From an uncultured Dehalococcoidia bacterium (GTDB taxonomy: Bacteria > Chloroflexota > Dehalococcoidia > Lucifugimonadales > UBA3495), in assembly GCA_958295765.1 (NCBI GenBank), contig CATQHB010000002.1, positions 2,530,091 to 2,594,090 of the forward strand: DNA of 64,000 nucleotides, in the 5' to 3' direction. The notes under the pieces are model-generated. The model saw nothing but the letters and a program-made list of their open reading frames with translations, searched no databases and was not told the DNA's origin. The position numbers and the translations under genes were made by a program. Shown here piece by piece: positions 1-8,435 of this stretch; the stretch's first letter is position 1; the number at the start of each line of letters is the position of its first letter.

Positions 1-1324
1 GGGGCTGCATAAACCCGCCCATTACGCCGTAGCACAGGTACAACTCGCCGTCCACCGTCGCCAGGGCCGGAATGATGGTATGGTAGGGCCGCTTGCCCGG
101 CGCCAGGGCGTTGGGGTGGTCGGCTTCCAGGGAGAACAGGGCCGCCCGGTTCTGGAGCACGATGCCGGTATCCGGCACCACCAGGCCGCTACCAAAGTTG
201 ATGTAAATGCTGTTGATGAAGGAACAGGCGTTACCCTGCCCGTCCACGCAACTGATATAAACCGTGTCGCCGCCTACGCTGACCTCGCCAAAGGGGGCGT
301 AGGGCATCGCTTTTGCCGGGTCAATCAACTCCCGCCGTTGCGCGGCGTAGCCCTTGGCAGTCAACTCGGCGATGGGGACTTGGGCTATGCGGGGGTCGGC
401 CACGTAGCGGTGGGCGTCGGCAAAGGACAGGCGCATCGCCTCAATCAGGTGGTGGTAGGTATCCACCGTCTGGGCGCCCATTCCCGCAATGTCAAACCCT
501 TCGGCAATGTTCAACGCCTCCAGCGCGGCGATGCCCTGGCCGTTGGGCGGACATTCCCAACAGGTAACGCCCCGGTAGTCGGTGGCAATCGGCTCGTCCC
601 AGTCGGAGGTATGGGCGGCCAGGTCGCCGGGGGTAATCCAGCCCCCCTGTTCCTGGACAAAAGCGGCAATCCGGCCGGCAATCTCGCCCTGGTAAAAGGC
701 GGCGGAACCGCCCTCGGCAACGGCCCGCAGGGTACGGGCCAAAGTAGGCAGACGCATCACCTCGCCCTGGCGCGGCGGACGCCCGTTGAGCAGCATTTCC
801 TGGCCCGAGGGAAACGCGGAAAGGCGGGCCTGCTGACCGGACCACTGGTAGGCGATAAAGTCGCTGACCGGAAATCCCTCCTCGGCGTAGCCGATGGCCG
901 GTTTCAGCACTTCGGCCAGGGGCATTGAGCCGTGGGCCGCCAGGATGGTCTCCCAACCGTGCACCGTACCCGGAATAGATACGGAAAAGACTCCTTCGCC
1001 GGGCATCCGGGTATGGCCGGCGGCCCGCAGTTGGTCAATAGAGGCTGCCGCCGGCGCGCGGCCACTGCCGTTGAGGGCGCGCACCTGCTTTTCCCGGTCG
1101 TTCCAGATGAGGGCGAACATATCGCCGCCCACGCCGGTGGATTCGGGTTCCACCACGTTCAGGGCAGCGGCGGCGGCCACCGCCCCGTCCACCGCATTGC
1201 CCCCCTGCATCAACATTTGCAGCCCGGCCTGGGCCGCCAGGGGTTGGCTGGTGGCGACCATTCCGTTTTTAGCCAGCACCGCAGAACGACGGGAATCAAA
1301 GAACATACCAGTCAGCTCCATCAT
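1..1324 (-). CDS. ggt: Gamma-glutamyltransferase, C-terminus cut by the window edge
   Basis: Cleaves the gamma-glutamyl bond of glutathione and transfers or hydrolyses the glutamyl group; family members self-process into two subunits. The frame is open from an ATG pair at 1319-1324 to base 1, so about 441 residues are seen and the C-terminus is missing. Family landmarks are the early GGNAVDGAVAAAAALNVVEP segment, STGVGGDMFAL, and GGDTVYISCVD, whose Thr is the expected self-cleavage nucleophile that starts the small subunit. Near the edge it reads YGVMGGFMQP, typical of the small subunit. No signal peptide is visible, so it may act in the cytoplasm. Family assignment is firm; substrate is unknown. 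Confidence 0.92.
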   Translation of the reverse strand, partial: MMELTGMFFDSRRSAVLAKNGMVATSQPLAAQAGLQMLMQGGNAVDGAVAAAAALNVVEPESTGVGGDMFALIWNDREKQVRALNGSGRAPAAASIDQLRAAGHTRMPGEGVFSVSIPGTVHGWETILAAHGSMPLAEVLKPAIGYAEEGFPVSDFIAYQWSGQQARLSAFPSGQEMLLNGRPPRQGEVMRLPTLARTLRAVAEGGSAAFYQGEIAGRIAAFVQEQGGWITPGDLAAHTSDWDEPIATDYRGVTCWECPPNGQGIAALEALNIAEGFDIAGMGAQTVDTYHHLIEAMRLSFADAHRYVADPRIAQVPIAELTAKGYAAQRRELIDPAKAMPYAPFGEVSVGGDTVYISCVDGQGNACSFINSIYINFGSGLVVPDTGIVLQNRAALFSLEADHPNALAPGKRPYHTIIPALATVDGELYLCYGVMGGFMQP

Positions 1325-1398
1325 TACAGGATTGTTTTAGTTGACGCCGTTGCCAGTTTACCATAGATGACAGATGGGGGTAGGGGCAACACCACAAC

Positions 1399-1710
1399 CC
1401 GCTCATCCTGAGCTTGTCGAAGGACGAGGCTAGGGATGGTTCGACAGGCTCACCATGAGCGGGTTGTATGATGTGCTCGGTTATACGTCGTAATAAGTCA
1501 AGAACCCAAGACAACCGCATCATAAACCCGTCGTTCCGGCGAAGGCCGGAATCCAGAATCCTCGGTAGCCGGCACGCTCTTTTCCGGGGGATTTCCTGGA
1601 TTCCGGCTTTCGCCGGAACGACGGTTGCGTGGTCGGAATGACGGTTGCCCGGCAGGAATGACGGTTGCCCGGCAGGAATGACGGTTGCCCGGCAGGAATG
1701 ACGGTTGCCG
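1399..1710. repeat. Repeat cluster between ggt and prx
   Basis: The 505-bp gap 1325-1829 holds no convincing gene. It carries an R2 pair at 1399-1462 (arms CCGCTCATCCTGAGC and GGTTCGACAGGCTCACC), a full R1 palindrome at 1528-1624 (CCGTCGTTCCGGCG facing its complement), and a direct tandem repeat of a 20-bp unit, GGAATGACGGTTGCCCGGCA, in 3.5-4 copies at 1635-1710. The tandem begins just outside the R1 right arm and shares its GACGGTTGC edge, so it may have grown from it. Confidence 0.85.
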
Positions 1711-1829
1711 GGTTGCCCTGGTTAAGACGCGATTAACCGGCCCCCACCAACAAGCCATTACCCCCGGCCCGCTCTCTATGGTAAGATAGGCCGGCAATTG
1801 GATGCAATTTTAATTCAGGAGGCTGAATC

Positions 1830-2303
1830 ATGGCAGCAGAAGTTGGGCAGGCCGCCCCGGACTTTACCCTTTACGATACCGACCGTCAGCAGCGGAGCCT
1901 GAGCGAGTTCGCCGGCAAGAACGTAGTGCTGGCTTTCTTTCCCGGCGCCTTTACCGGCGTTTGCACCACCGAGGCTTGCGCCCTGCGGGACCAGGTGGAC
2001 CAGTTTAACGCGCTGGACGCCCAGGTGGTGGGCATCACCGTTGACCCGCCCTTTTCCCAAAAGAAATGGGCCGACGACAACAACGTGAACTATCCCTTCC
2101 TCAGCGACTTCAACCGTCAGGCGGTCAACGCCTATGACGTGGCTCTGCCCAACCTGGCCGGGATGGAGGGCTACGTGGCGGCCAACCGGGCCGTCGTGAT
2201 TGTGGACAAGGAAGGCGTCATTCGCTACCGCTGGGTGGCCCCGTCGCCGGCCACCGAACCGGACTATGACGAGGTGCAAGCGGCGCTGAGCGAACTGGCT
2301 TAA
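1830..2303 (+). CDS. Peroxiredoxin, PrxQ/Bcp or AhpE type
   Basis: Thiol peroxidase that reduces hydrogen peroxide and organic hydroperoxides in the cytoplasm. The 157-residue protein is one AhpC/TSA thioredoxin-fold domain. The signature PGAFTGVCTTEAC gives the peroxidatic Cys45 with the Thr42 before it. A second Cys50 five residues on is the arrangement of atypical two-Cys PrxQ proteins, whereas PGAFTGVCT is closer to AhpE wording, so the subgroup is open. The ATG is preceded by AGGAGG at about 1818. The gene stands alone between repeat clusters. The 3' side has a weak GC hairpin (2306-2327) but no clear T-tract. Confidence 0.93.
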   Translation: MAAEVGQAAPDFTLYDTDRQQRSLSEFAGKNVVLAFFPGAFTGVCTTEACALRDQVDQFNALDAQVVGITVDPPFSQKKWADDNNVNYPFLSDFNRQAVNAYDVALPNLAGMEGYVAANRAVVIVDKEGVIRYRWVAPSPATEPDYDEVQAALSELA

Positions 2304-2499
2304 CCCGGTCCCGGCGCGCCGCCGGGTCTCTGCGTCTCCTGGTGAACTACCGGCAAAAGGTTCCGTTCACCATAGAGGCGCAGAGTTTTATCCATAGGAA
2401 TTACGCAGTGGGCTGGAGGGCGTTGAAAGCCCGGCGCCATTCAAGTTCTATATATTCCATATTCCGAAAAGTTCTACGTCATTCCAAAATGTTCCAGGT

Positions 2500-2687
2500 C
2501 GTTCCGAAAAGGTCTATGTCATTCCGAAAAAGTTTCTGTCATTCCGAGCGGAGCGAGGAATCTAAACTCCGGCATAAGCGGGATTTCTGCCGGAACCGGA
2601 AAGTGGCGAAGGCCGGGCATTTTAGATTCCTCCCTGCGGTCGGAATGACAGAAATTTTTCGGAATGACATAGACCTTTTCGGAATGG
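2500..2687. repeat. Long imperfect palindrome, 67-bp arms (R4 family)
   Basis: The left arm 2500-2566 and right arm 2621-2687 are nearly perfect reverse complements, with about six mismatches over 67 bp around a 54-bp centre. The arms contain ATTCCGAAAAGGTCTATGTC and end in GGAATCTAAA. Partial direct copies of the ATTCCGAAAAG unit precede it at 2460-2500. It fills most of the 467-bp gap 2304-2770. Related sequence (CATTCCGAGCGTAGCCGAGGA) recurs near 19390 and 19880. I see no coding function; open frames across it are by-products of the palindrome. Confidence 0.85.
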
Positions 2688-2770
2688 CTTGGCAAAGCGG
2701 TCGGAAAGGGACCGGAATGACCGGCCAACGGCGTAATGCATAATCCATTCCAGACAAACCGGGAGGAAGT

Positions 2771-3484
2771 ATGCCTGTAGGGGACGTTAGAGCCTTGATT
2801 TTCGACGTTTTCGGCACCGTGGTGGACTGGCGCGGCAGCATCATTGAGCAATGCGCCGCCTTCGGCCAGGCCCGGGGAATTGAACGGGACTGGGCCGCCT
2901 TTGCCGACGCCTGGCGCGGCAAGTACCGCCCCTTTATGGACAAGGTTCGCACCGGGGAGCTGCCTTGGACTAACCTGGACGCCCTGCACCGGATGGCCCT
3001 GGAGGAGGTGCTGGCCGAGTTTGCGATTGATGGGCTGACCGACGGGGAGAAGGCCGAGGTCAATTTTTTCTGGCACCGCCTGCGCCCCTGGGCCGACGCG
3101 GCGCCGGGGCTGTACCGGCTCAAGCACCGCTACATCATCGCGCCGATGTCCAACGGCAACATTGCGCTGATGACCAATATGGCAAAGAACGGCGGCCTGC
3201 CCTGGGACTGCATCCTGGGGGCCGAGGTGGCCCGCCACTACAAGCCCGACCCGGAAAGCTACCTGACCGCCGTTGCGCTGCTGGGACTGGCCCCGGAGCA
3301 GGTGATGATGACGGCGGCCCACCAGGGCGACCTGCTGGCGGCGCAAAAGGTAGGGCTGAGGGCGGGCTTTGTGCCGCGCCCGATGGAACACGGCCCCGAC
3401 GTCACCCCGGACCCCACCCCCGACCCGTCCTTTGACGTAGTAGCCACCGATTTTACCGACCTGGCCCGGCAAATGGGAGCTTAG
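2771..3484 (+). CDS. Haloacid dehalogenase, type II (HAD superfamily)
   Basis: Predicted hydrolytic dehalogenase of short 2-haloalkanoic acids, or a related HAD hydrolase. The 237-residue protein begins with the HAD motif I FDVFGTVVDW, with nucleophile Asp12 and the FGT wording typical of type II haloacid dehalogenases. A helical cap follows. Motif II is SNGN (about 137-140), the motif III Lys is in HYKPDPES, and the last motif reads MMTAAHQGDLLAA. In most family members this last site is VA(A/S)HxxDL, so the acid is kept. ATG with GGGAGGAAG upstream. It may share a catabolic theme with the luciferase-like gene after it, but a 139-bp AT-rich inverted repeat separates them. Confidence 0.9.
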   Translation: MPVGDVRALIFDVFGTVVDWRGSIIEQCAAFGQARGIERDWAAFADAWRGKYRPFMDKVRTGELPWTNLDALHRMALEEVLAEFAIDGLTDGEKAEVNFFWHRLRPWADAAPGLYRLKHRYIIAPMSNGNIALMTNMAKNGGLPWDCILGAEVARHYKPDPESYLTAVALLGLAPEQVMMTAAHQGDLLAAQKVGLRAGFVPRPMEHGPDVTPDPTPDPSFDVVATDFTDLARQMGA

Positions 3485-3604
3485 GAATTACGAATTAGGA
3501 ATTATCAATTACGAATTAAGAATTAGCCAAAGCCCCGTATTGTCTCCTGGTGACCGACAGCGCCAATTCTTAATTCCTAATTCTTAATTCTTAATTGATA
3601 ATTG
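3485..3604. repeat. AT-rich inverted repeat
   Basis: The gap between the dehalogenase and the next gene is built from AATTACGAATTA/AATTAAGAATTAG units. A left block at 3485-3526 is complementary to a right block at 3573-3604, with an unrelated GC-rich middle at 3527-3572. The base composition is sharply unlike the flanking GC-rich genes. It could fold into a long hairpin in RNA, but it lacks the GC stem of a normal terminator. Confidence 0.75.
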
Positions 3605-3623
3605 ACTGAAGGGAGATGAAGTT

Positions 3624-4628
3624 ATGGCCCGTATTGGCGTCCGGTTGGAGAATGACCCGCAGCTATCCCCTCAGGATTTTCGGGAAATGGCGACTCTGGC
3701 CGAAAGCCGGGGTTATGAAATGGTCTGGGTGCCGGAGGGCGCCGGCCGGGACTCTCTCACCCAGCTTACCTTTCTGGCCGCCCACACCGAGCGGATTAAG
3801 CTGGCTACCGGCATCCTGCCCATTTACTACCGCACGCCCATGCTGACCGCTATGTCCGCCGCCGGGCTGGGTACGCTGTCGCAGGGGCGCTTTGTCCTCG
3901 GCCTGGGCGTAGGGCATCCCCCCTCGGTGGAAGGCGCCCACGGCATCCCCTTCCAACGTCCCCTGACCCGGATGCGGGAGACCATTACCATCGTCCGCCG
4001 CCTGCTGCGAGGGGAACCGGTAACTTATGACGGGCAGGTTTTCAACACCGCCGGCAGCGCCGGCCTGGGCGCGGCGGCGCCGGCGGAACCGGTTCCGGTT
4101 TATGTGGCCGCCCTGGGGCCGCAAATGCTGGAACTGGCCGGCGAACTGGCCGACGGCGTGCTGCTCAACTGGCCGGCGGCCCGCCATCTGGAGCCGGCAA
4201 TTCAGCATCTGCGCCGGGGCGCCGCAAAGGCCGGCCGCGACCCGGCGGAAATAGACATCGCTGGCTACGTGCGGGTGGCCGTAGCCGCGGATGAATCGGC
4301 GCTGACCGAGGCTCGGGCCAGCCTGCAATTGCAGATTGCCCGCTACGCCGGCAACGCTTTCTACCGCAACTTCTTTCAGGACACCGGCTTTGCCAGGGAA
4401 ATGGCCGCGGCGGATGCGGCGATGCAGCGGGGCGACAGCCAGGCAGCGGCCAACGCCATCAGCCGGGAAATGCAGGACCAGGTAGCCATAGTGGGCCGCC
4501 CGGAGGAGTGCCGGGCCGAAATAGAAAAGCGCCGCGCCCTGGGCCTGCAACTGCCCGTAGTGGCCCCCTTCACCGTGGGCGACGCCCGGGAATCTTACCA
4601 ACAGGTGATAAACGCCTTTGGGGAGTAG
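3624..4628 (+). CDS. Luciferase-like (LLM class) F420/flavin-dependent oxidoreductase
   Basis: TIM-barrel oxidoreductase of the bacterial luciferase superfamily using reduced FMN or coenzyme F420; the substrate cannot be read from sequence. Its 334 residues show the family layout: an early VRLEND segment, ESRGYEMVWVPEG, the TGILPIYYRTP strand, GRFVLGLGVGHPP, then a PLTRMRETITIVRRLLRGE helix and an RYDG-like VTYDGQVF. The ending (GRPEECRAEIEKRRALGLQLPVV) resembles F420-dependent members such as methylene-H4MPT reductase-like proteins. ATG preceded by GGGAGATGAAGTT. One of four paralogues in the window. Confidence 0.88.
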   Translation: MARIGVRLENDPQLSPQDFREMATLAESRGYEMVWVPEGAGRDSLTQLTFLAAHTERIKLATGILPIYYRTPMLTAMSAAGLGTLSQGRFVLGLGVGHPPSVEGAHGIPFQRPLTRMRETITIVRRLLRGEPVTYDGQVFNTAGSAGLGAAAPAEPVPVYVAALGPQMLELAGELADGVLLNWPAARHLEPAIQHLRRGAAKAGRDPAEIDIAGYVRVAVAADESALTEARASLQLQIARYAGNAFYRNFFQDTGFAREMAAADAAMQRGDSQAAANAISREMQDQVAIVGRPEECRAEIEKRRALGLQLPVVAPFTVGDARESYQQVINAFGE

Positions 4629-4636
4629 GTGCCGGC

Positions 4637-4664
4637 TTGGTCGATAACCGGCGTCCGGTAAAAT
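4637..4664 (+). promoter_or_regulatory. Possible sigma-70-type promoter
   Basis: TTGGTC (4637-4642), a 16-bp spacer and TAAAAT (4659-4664) lie 38 bp before the DUF5678 gene. The -35 is a weak match, so this is only a candidate. Confidence 0.35.
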
Positions 4665-4701
4665 CAGCGGCCCAGTTAGCCGGGAGGTATAAGGAAAGGA
4701 A

Positions 4702-4998
4702 ATGGCTCATTACAACCCTTTCTTCCGCATAGTGGACGGTCGCCCCGTCGTAACAGACGAGGAGGGTCTCAGGAAACATCGTGAGCAGTCGTGGAAGGAC
4801 CATGAATTCCTTGTGGCCCACCGGGAGGAATTACTGAAGCAGTACCCCGACAAGTGGGTAGCGGTGTACCGGGAAAAGGTGGTAGCGGTCGCCCCCACTA
4901 TGAAAGGTCTTTTCAGGAAAGTGGAGGCCCAGGGCATTAGAAGGGGTGATGTGAAAGGCGAATTTCTGGACACTAACCCAATGCCCTGGATATTGTAG
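4702..4998 (+). CDS. DUF5678-like small protein
   Basis: A 98-residue protein of unknown function. Its second half (QYPDKWVAVYREKVVAVAPT, then a short helix and DVKGEFLDTNP) matches the DUF5678 pattern, in which a WVA...VVA strand pair is followed by a helix. The first 50 residues are charged and helical. AAGGAAAGG precedes the ATG. It ends 5 bp before the retropepsin-like gene, so the two are probably co-translated. From memory, small proteins of this kind often sit next to aspartyl-protease-like genes, but their joint role is not known to me. Confidence 0.7.
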   Translation: MAHYNPFFRIVDGRPVVTDEEGLRKHREQSWKDHEFLVAHREELLKQYPDKWVAVYREKVVAVAPTMKGLFRKVEAQGIRRGDVKGEFLDTNPMPWIL

Positions 4999-5003
4999 TC
5001 GCA

Positions 5004-5474
5004 ATGGCGGTTGAAGGATTTTTCCATTCAGGACATGGGGGAACGCCGGCGCCATACGTGCAAGGCCATATTGACTTTCCACGACTGGGAGCCACGGACG
5101 AGATTTACTTCCTCATAGATACCGGTTCCGATAGCACATCCCTGCATCCCCGCGATATTGGCCGGTTGCAGATTGACTACCGCCGCTTGCGGGGAAGTCC
5201 TTTGCGCTATTCCCGAGGAGTTGGCGGTAGTATCGGGTATTACCTGGAACCGGCCTGGCTGATGTTCGTTGAAAATACCGGCCAAATGCGCTTTTGCGAA
5301 TTAGAGGTTCACATCTGCGAAATGACGGATGAGCCGGCGATGCGGGGCCTGCCCTCCCTGCTGGGGCGGGACTTTCTCAACCGCTGCTCCGTCCACCTGG
5401 ACAGTTCACAAAACCGCGTCAGCCTGGAACCGCTGAATGTGGCGGGAGACTTTATACAGCCCGCGCAGACTTAG
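5004..5474 (+). CDS. Retropepsin-like aspartic protease
   Basis: A 156-residue single-domain protein with the pepsin/retropepsin active-site triad in FLIDTGSDSTSLHP (Asp39-Thr40-Gly41). The second hallmark, PSLLGRDFLNR, is the hydrophobic-hydrophobic-Gly motif of clan AA. With only one DTG it must act as a homodimer, as retropepsins do. There is no signal peptide or membrane segment, so it is expected in the cytoplasm. It follows the DUF5678 gene by 5 bp, implying a two-gene operon. Substrate unknown. Confidence 0.82.
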   Translation: MAVEGFFHSGHGGTPAPYVQGHIDFPRLGATDEIYFLIDTGSDSTSLHPRDIGRLQIDYRRLRGSPLRYSRGVGGSIGYYLEPAWLMFVENTGQMRFCELEVHICEMTDEPAMRGLPSLLGRDFLNRCSVHLDSSQNRVSLEPLNVAGDFIQPAQT

Positions 5475-5554
5475 CCATCAGGCCAAGCCAAGTGCTCCGA
5501 CTTGGCGAACCTCTCTTTTTGTTGTGCTACCCGGCCCTTTACAACACCGCTTGT

Positions 5555-6328
5555 TCAGGAATGAGCAAGGTCAGGGTCTAGAGCGATGGCACGGCTGTAA
5601 TCAGTGTCGGCTAGGGCATCCCGTCCTAGCTCACGGTGGGCAAAGCTTCGCCAATAATAGGCCAAAGCGAAGTTGGGGCTCAGCTCAATAGCTTGGCTGT
5701 AATCGATAATTGCCAGCTCATACTGCCCTTGTGCGTAATAGGCACGGCCCCGGTTAAAATAAGCCCTTTCATAATTGGGAGCAACGACAATCGCCTGGTT
5801 GTAGTCGGCAATTGCCAGGTCATACTGCCCTTGTGCGTGATAGGCCAAGCCCCGGTCAAAATAAGCTCTTTCATAATTGGGAGCAACGACAATCGCCTGG
5901 CTGTAGTCGGCAATTGCCAAGTCATACTGATCTCGTGCGTAATAAGCAAGACCCCGGTTAGAGTAAGCCACAGCACTATTGGGCTTAAGGTCAATAAATC
6001 GGCTGTAATCGGCAATTGCTAGAGCGTACTGTCCTTGTGCGTAATAGGCATTGCCACGGTTAAAGTAAATCGCATCATCATTGGGCTTAAGGGCGATAGC
6101 TTGGCTGTAATCGGCAATTGCCCGGTCATACTGTCCTTGTGCGTAATAGGCATGGCCCCGGTTAAGGTAAGCCCTCTTATAATCGGGATCAAAGACAATC
6201 GCCTGGTTGTAGTCGGCAATTGCCAGGTCATACTGTCTTTGTGCGTGATAAGCAATACCACGGTCGACATAGACCATCTCCTTGTCAGGATCTAGGTCGA
6301 TAAACCGGCTGTAATTTGCAATTGCCAA
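5555..6328 (-). CDS. TPR-repeat protein, C-terminal part (downstream of a frameshift)
   Basis: This frame encodes seven to eight tetratricopeptide units of 34 residues, for example YDLAIADYSQAIVVAPNYER followed by AYFDRGLAYHAQG. TPR arrays form superhelical scaffolds for protein binding. At DNA level the unit is a 102-bp tandem repeat with highly conserved copies, so unequal exchange is likely. The nominal start is a TTG inside a TPR helix and has no ribosome site. The frame continues, after a one-base slip near 6372-6378, the TPR frame that starts at 6810. I therefore read it as the 3' part of one gene. Base composition is lower in GC than its neighbours. Confidence 0.8.
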   Translation of the reverse strand: MAIANYSRFIDLDPDKEMVYVDRGIAYHAQRQYDLAIADYNQAIVFDPDYKRAYLNRGHAYYAQGQYDRAIADYSQAIALKPNDDAIYFNRGNAYYAQGQYALAIADYSRFIDLKPNSAVAYSNRGLAYYARDQYDLAIADYSQAIVVAPNYERAYFDRGLAYHAQGQYDLAIADYNQAIVVAPNYERAYFNRGRAYYAQGQYELAIIDYSQAIELSPNFALAYYWRSFAHRELGRDALADTDYSRAIALDPDLAHS

Positions 6329-6810
6329 GTCATACTGACCTTGTTGGTAATAGACGAGGCCCTGGAGAAAGTAGCCCCTAGCCCATTGGCCTCAAGGGCA
6401 TGCCATCTGCTTAAATCGGCAATTGCCCGGTCATATATTCCCAGTTCAACATAGATAACGCCCCGATTGTGGTAGCCCCGGGGGTCGTTAGGACTAAGGG
6501 CGATAGCCCTACCGAAATCAGCAATTGCCCGGTCATACTCTCCTTGTAAGACAAAGGTCCAGCCTCGGCCATTGTAGGCCTCATCGACATTGGGGTTAAT
6601 CGCAATAGCTTGGTTGTAATCGGCAATTGCCAGGACATACTTTCCCTGTTCGCAATAAATGCCGCCCCGGTTAACGAAGGCCGCCAAGGCCGCCTCATTG
6701 TTAGGATCACGGGCAATTGCCCGGCTGTAATCGGCAATCGCCCGATCATGCCGTCCTCGATTGTCATTGAAAATGCCGCGGATTGAGTAGAACATTGAAC
6801 GTAGCGTCAT
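6292..6810 (-). CDS. TPR-repeat protein, N-terminal part (upstream of a frameshift)
   Basis: This part starts at ATG 6810 with AGGAAG upstream and carries four TPR units (HDRAIADYSRAIARDPNNEA and on). After HALEANGLGA the TPR pattern stops and the frame runs on through about 27 unrelated residues to a stop. Reading the next frame from the same point gives YFLQGLVYYQQGQYDLAIAN, an exact continuation of the TPR register. A single missing base around 6372-6378 therefore splits a gene of about 418 codons (5555-6810). It may be a real pseudogene, a phase-variable state or a sequencing error. Confidence 0.78.
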   Translation of the reverse strand: MTLRSMFYSIRGIFNDNRGRHDRAIADYSRAIARDPNNEAALAAFVNRGGIYCEQGKYVLAIADYNQAIAINPNVDEAYNGRGWTFVLQGEYDRAIADFGRAIALSPNDPRGYHNRGVIYVELGIYDRAIADLSRWHALEANGLGATFSRASSITNKVSMTWQLQITAGLST

Positions 6811-6902
6811 TTGTCGGTCTTCCTCTTTGCTTCGTGTCCTCTAAGTGTTATAGACAGCGTCATCCTGCCCTATCTACAGTCTAAACAGTCTAAACCCCAT
6901 GT

Positions 6903-7937
6903 TCAGTCCCCCACCCCCTCCAACCCACACGCCTCCGCCACCAACTCATAAGAACGCCGGCGGTCGGCGTAGTTGTGGCAGATGGTTACGATGCTCAGGT
7001 CGTCGGTCTGGTAGGTTTCCGCCAGGCGCTCCAGCTTTTCCTTGACCTGAACGGGGTCGCCGTCCACGCAGACCCGGCTATACTGGCGGACAAAGGCCAG
7101 TTCGTTAAGCTGGTAGTCGTAGCTGAGCGCCTCTTCCACCGAAGGTATGCCTTTGGCCCGGTTGGTTATGGAGTAGAGGCGGCCCAGGTTGCGGCTGGCC
7201 GCGATACGCAAGGCGGCCTCCTCGGTTTCGGCGCAGAGTACCTGCACGCCGACGTTGACCCGGGGTTCGGCCAGGTTTTTTGACGGCTCAAAATGCTTCC
7301 GGTAGCCCTCCACAATGTCCGGGCCTTCCGCCACGCCCAGGCCAAAAAAGTGGGCATAGGCAAAGGGCAGGCCCAGGCGGGCGGCCATATACGCGCTTTC
7401 GTAACGGGAACCCAGCAGCCATACTTCCGGGGCGGTTTCCTTTTCACCAGGGCCGGCGCGCACCGCGGCAAAGGGATGTTCCGCTTCCAGGCCGCCGGAC
7501 AGGTAGCCCAGCAAGTCCACCACCTGCCGGGGGTAATGCTGTATGTCCTTGGCGCTGCCGGGATAGGCCAGGGCGGCGGCGGTAAGCTGGTCGCTGCCCG
7601 GCGCCCGGCCCACGCCTAGGTCAATGCGGCCGGGGTAGAGGGAATCCAGCATCCGAAAGTTTTCGGCCACCTTCAGCGCGCTGTAGTGAGACAGCATCAC
7701 GCCGCCGCTGCCCACCCGGATGGAGTTGGTGCGGGCCGCCACCTGGCCCACCAGCACCTCCGGGCTGGTGCCGGCGAAGTTGGGCAGGTTGTGGTGTTCG
7801 GCCAGCCAGTAGCGGTAATAGCCCAGGGATTCGGCGGCCACCGCCAGGTTGATGGTATCCCGCAGGGCGTCGGCGGCGGTCTCCCCGGCCCGTACCGGCG
7901 ACTGGTCCACCACGCTCAAAGTAAGTTTCCGGCTCAC
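6903..7937 (-). CDS. Luciferase-like oxidoreductase, MsnO8-like
   Basis: A 344-residue luciferase-superfamily flavin monooxygenase. The opening LTLSVVDQSPVRAG, the RYWLAEHHNLPNFAGTSPEVL segment and the SGGVMLSHYSALKVAENFRML strand are hallmarks of the MsnO8-like subgroup. Further on it has YPGRIDLGVGRAPGSD and WLLGSRYESAYMAARLGLPFAYAHFF. GTG start with CAGGAGTAATCT ahead of it. It stands alone on the minus strand between the TPR gene and the PIN/ATPase pair. The substrate is not predictable. Confidence 0.9.
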   Translation of the reverse strand: MSRKLTLSVVDQSPVRAGETAADALRDTINLAVAAESLGYYRYWLAEHHNLPNFAGTSPEVLVGQVAARTNSIRVGSGGVMLSHYSALKVAENFRMLDSLYPGRIDLGVGRAPGSDQLTAAALAYPGSAKDIQHYPRQVVDLLGYLSGGLEAEHPFAAVRAGPGEKETAPEVWLLGSRYESAYMAARLGLPFAYAHFFGLGVAEGPDIVEGYRKHFEPSKNLAEPRVNVGVQVLCAETEEAALRIAASRNLGRLYSITNRAKGIPSVEEALSYDYQLNELAFVRQYSRVCVDGDPVQVKEKLERLAETYQTDDLSIVTICHNYADRRRSYELVAEACGLEGVGD

Positions 7938-7967
7938 AGATTACTCCTGAATAAGGGGGATTGATGG

Positions 7968-8435
7968 CTAATGGAGTGGCGGTTGCAGTAGGTTAAGCGC
8001 ATCGCCCGGTAAAACAACTTGCAGGTTATAGATTTCCGGTATGCCGGCGGTTTTCAAGTCATTTATCAGGGGTTGGTCGGTAGTTACCAGAATAGCGCGG
8101 GTAACTACCGCCAGGCGCACAATTTCCACGTCATCCTGGCTGCCTTGAGGAATGTCGGTTTCCTCATCGAACTGCGGGGTGTCCTGCTGAAACGCCAGCT
8201 TGCCCGCCGGCAGTGTCGGGCTTTTCAGAACGCCGGCCAAGTGGGGAGTTGTCTGAAAACCTCCCAATTGACGCATATATTTGCGCCACAGGATAAGGTC
8301 AACAACGATGGGGTGACAAATTTTAATTATCTGATCCAGTAGGTCATAGCAGGTACTGTCCTTTTCACCCCGATCGTTTTCCAGTTTCTGCGCCAGGATG
8401 ATGACATTTTCATCCAGGATAAACCGTGGAGTCAT
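7968..8435 (-). CDS. PIN-like nuclease domain protein, partner of the AAA ATPase
   Basis: A 155-residue protein with PIN-like features: a leading acidic strand FILDENVIIL (Asp8), the central GSQDDVEIVRLAVV acidic helix, and the strand AILVTTDQPLINDL carrying the usual TTD. These acidic residues would bind metal for RNA cleavage. Its ATG shares one base with the stop of the ATPase gene (TGATG at 8433-8437), so the two are translationally coupled. Fold assignment is by motif only. It is not next to a small antitoxin gene, so an ordinary VapBC pair is unlikely. The partner ATPase suggests a regulated effector. Confidence 0.62.
   Translation of the reverse strand: MTPRFILDENVIILAQKLENDRGEKDSTCYDLLDQIIKICHPIVVDLILWRKYMRQLGGFQTTPHLAGVLKSPTLPAGKLAFQQDTPQFDEETDIPQGSQDDVEIVRLAVVTRAILVTTDQPLINDLKTAGIPEIYNLQVVLPGDALNLLQPPLH

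Noticed and set aside
2342-2743. Open frame across the 2.5 kb palindrome
   Set aside because: Reads repeat arms only; no ribosome site at a suitable start and low-complexity product.
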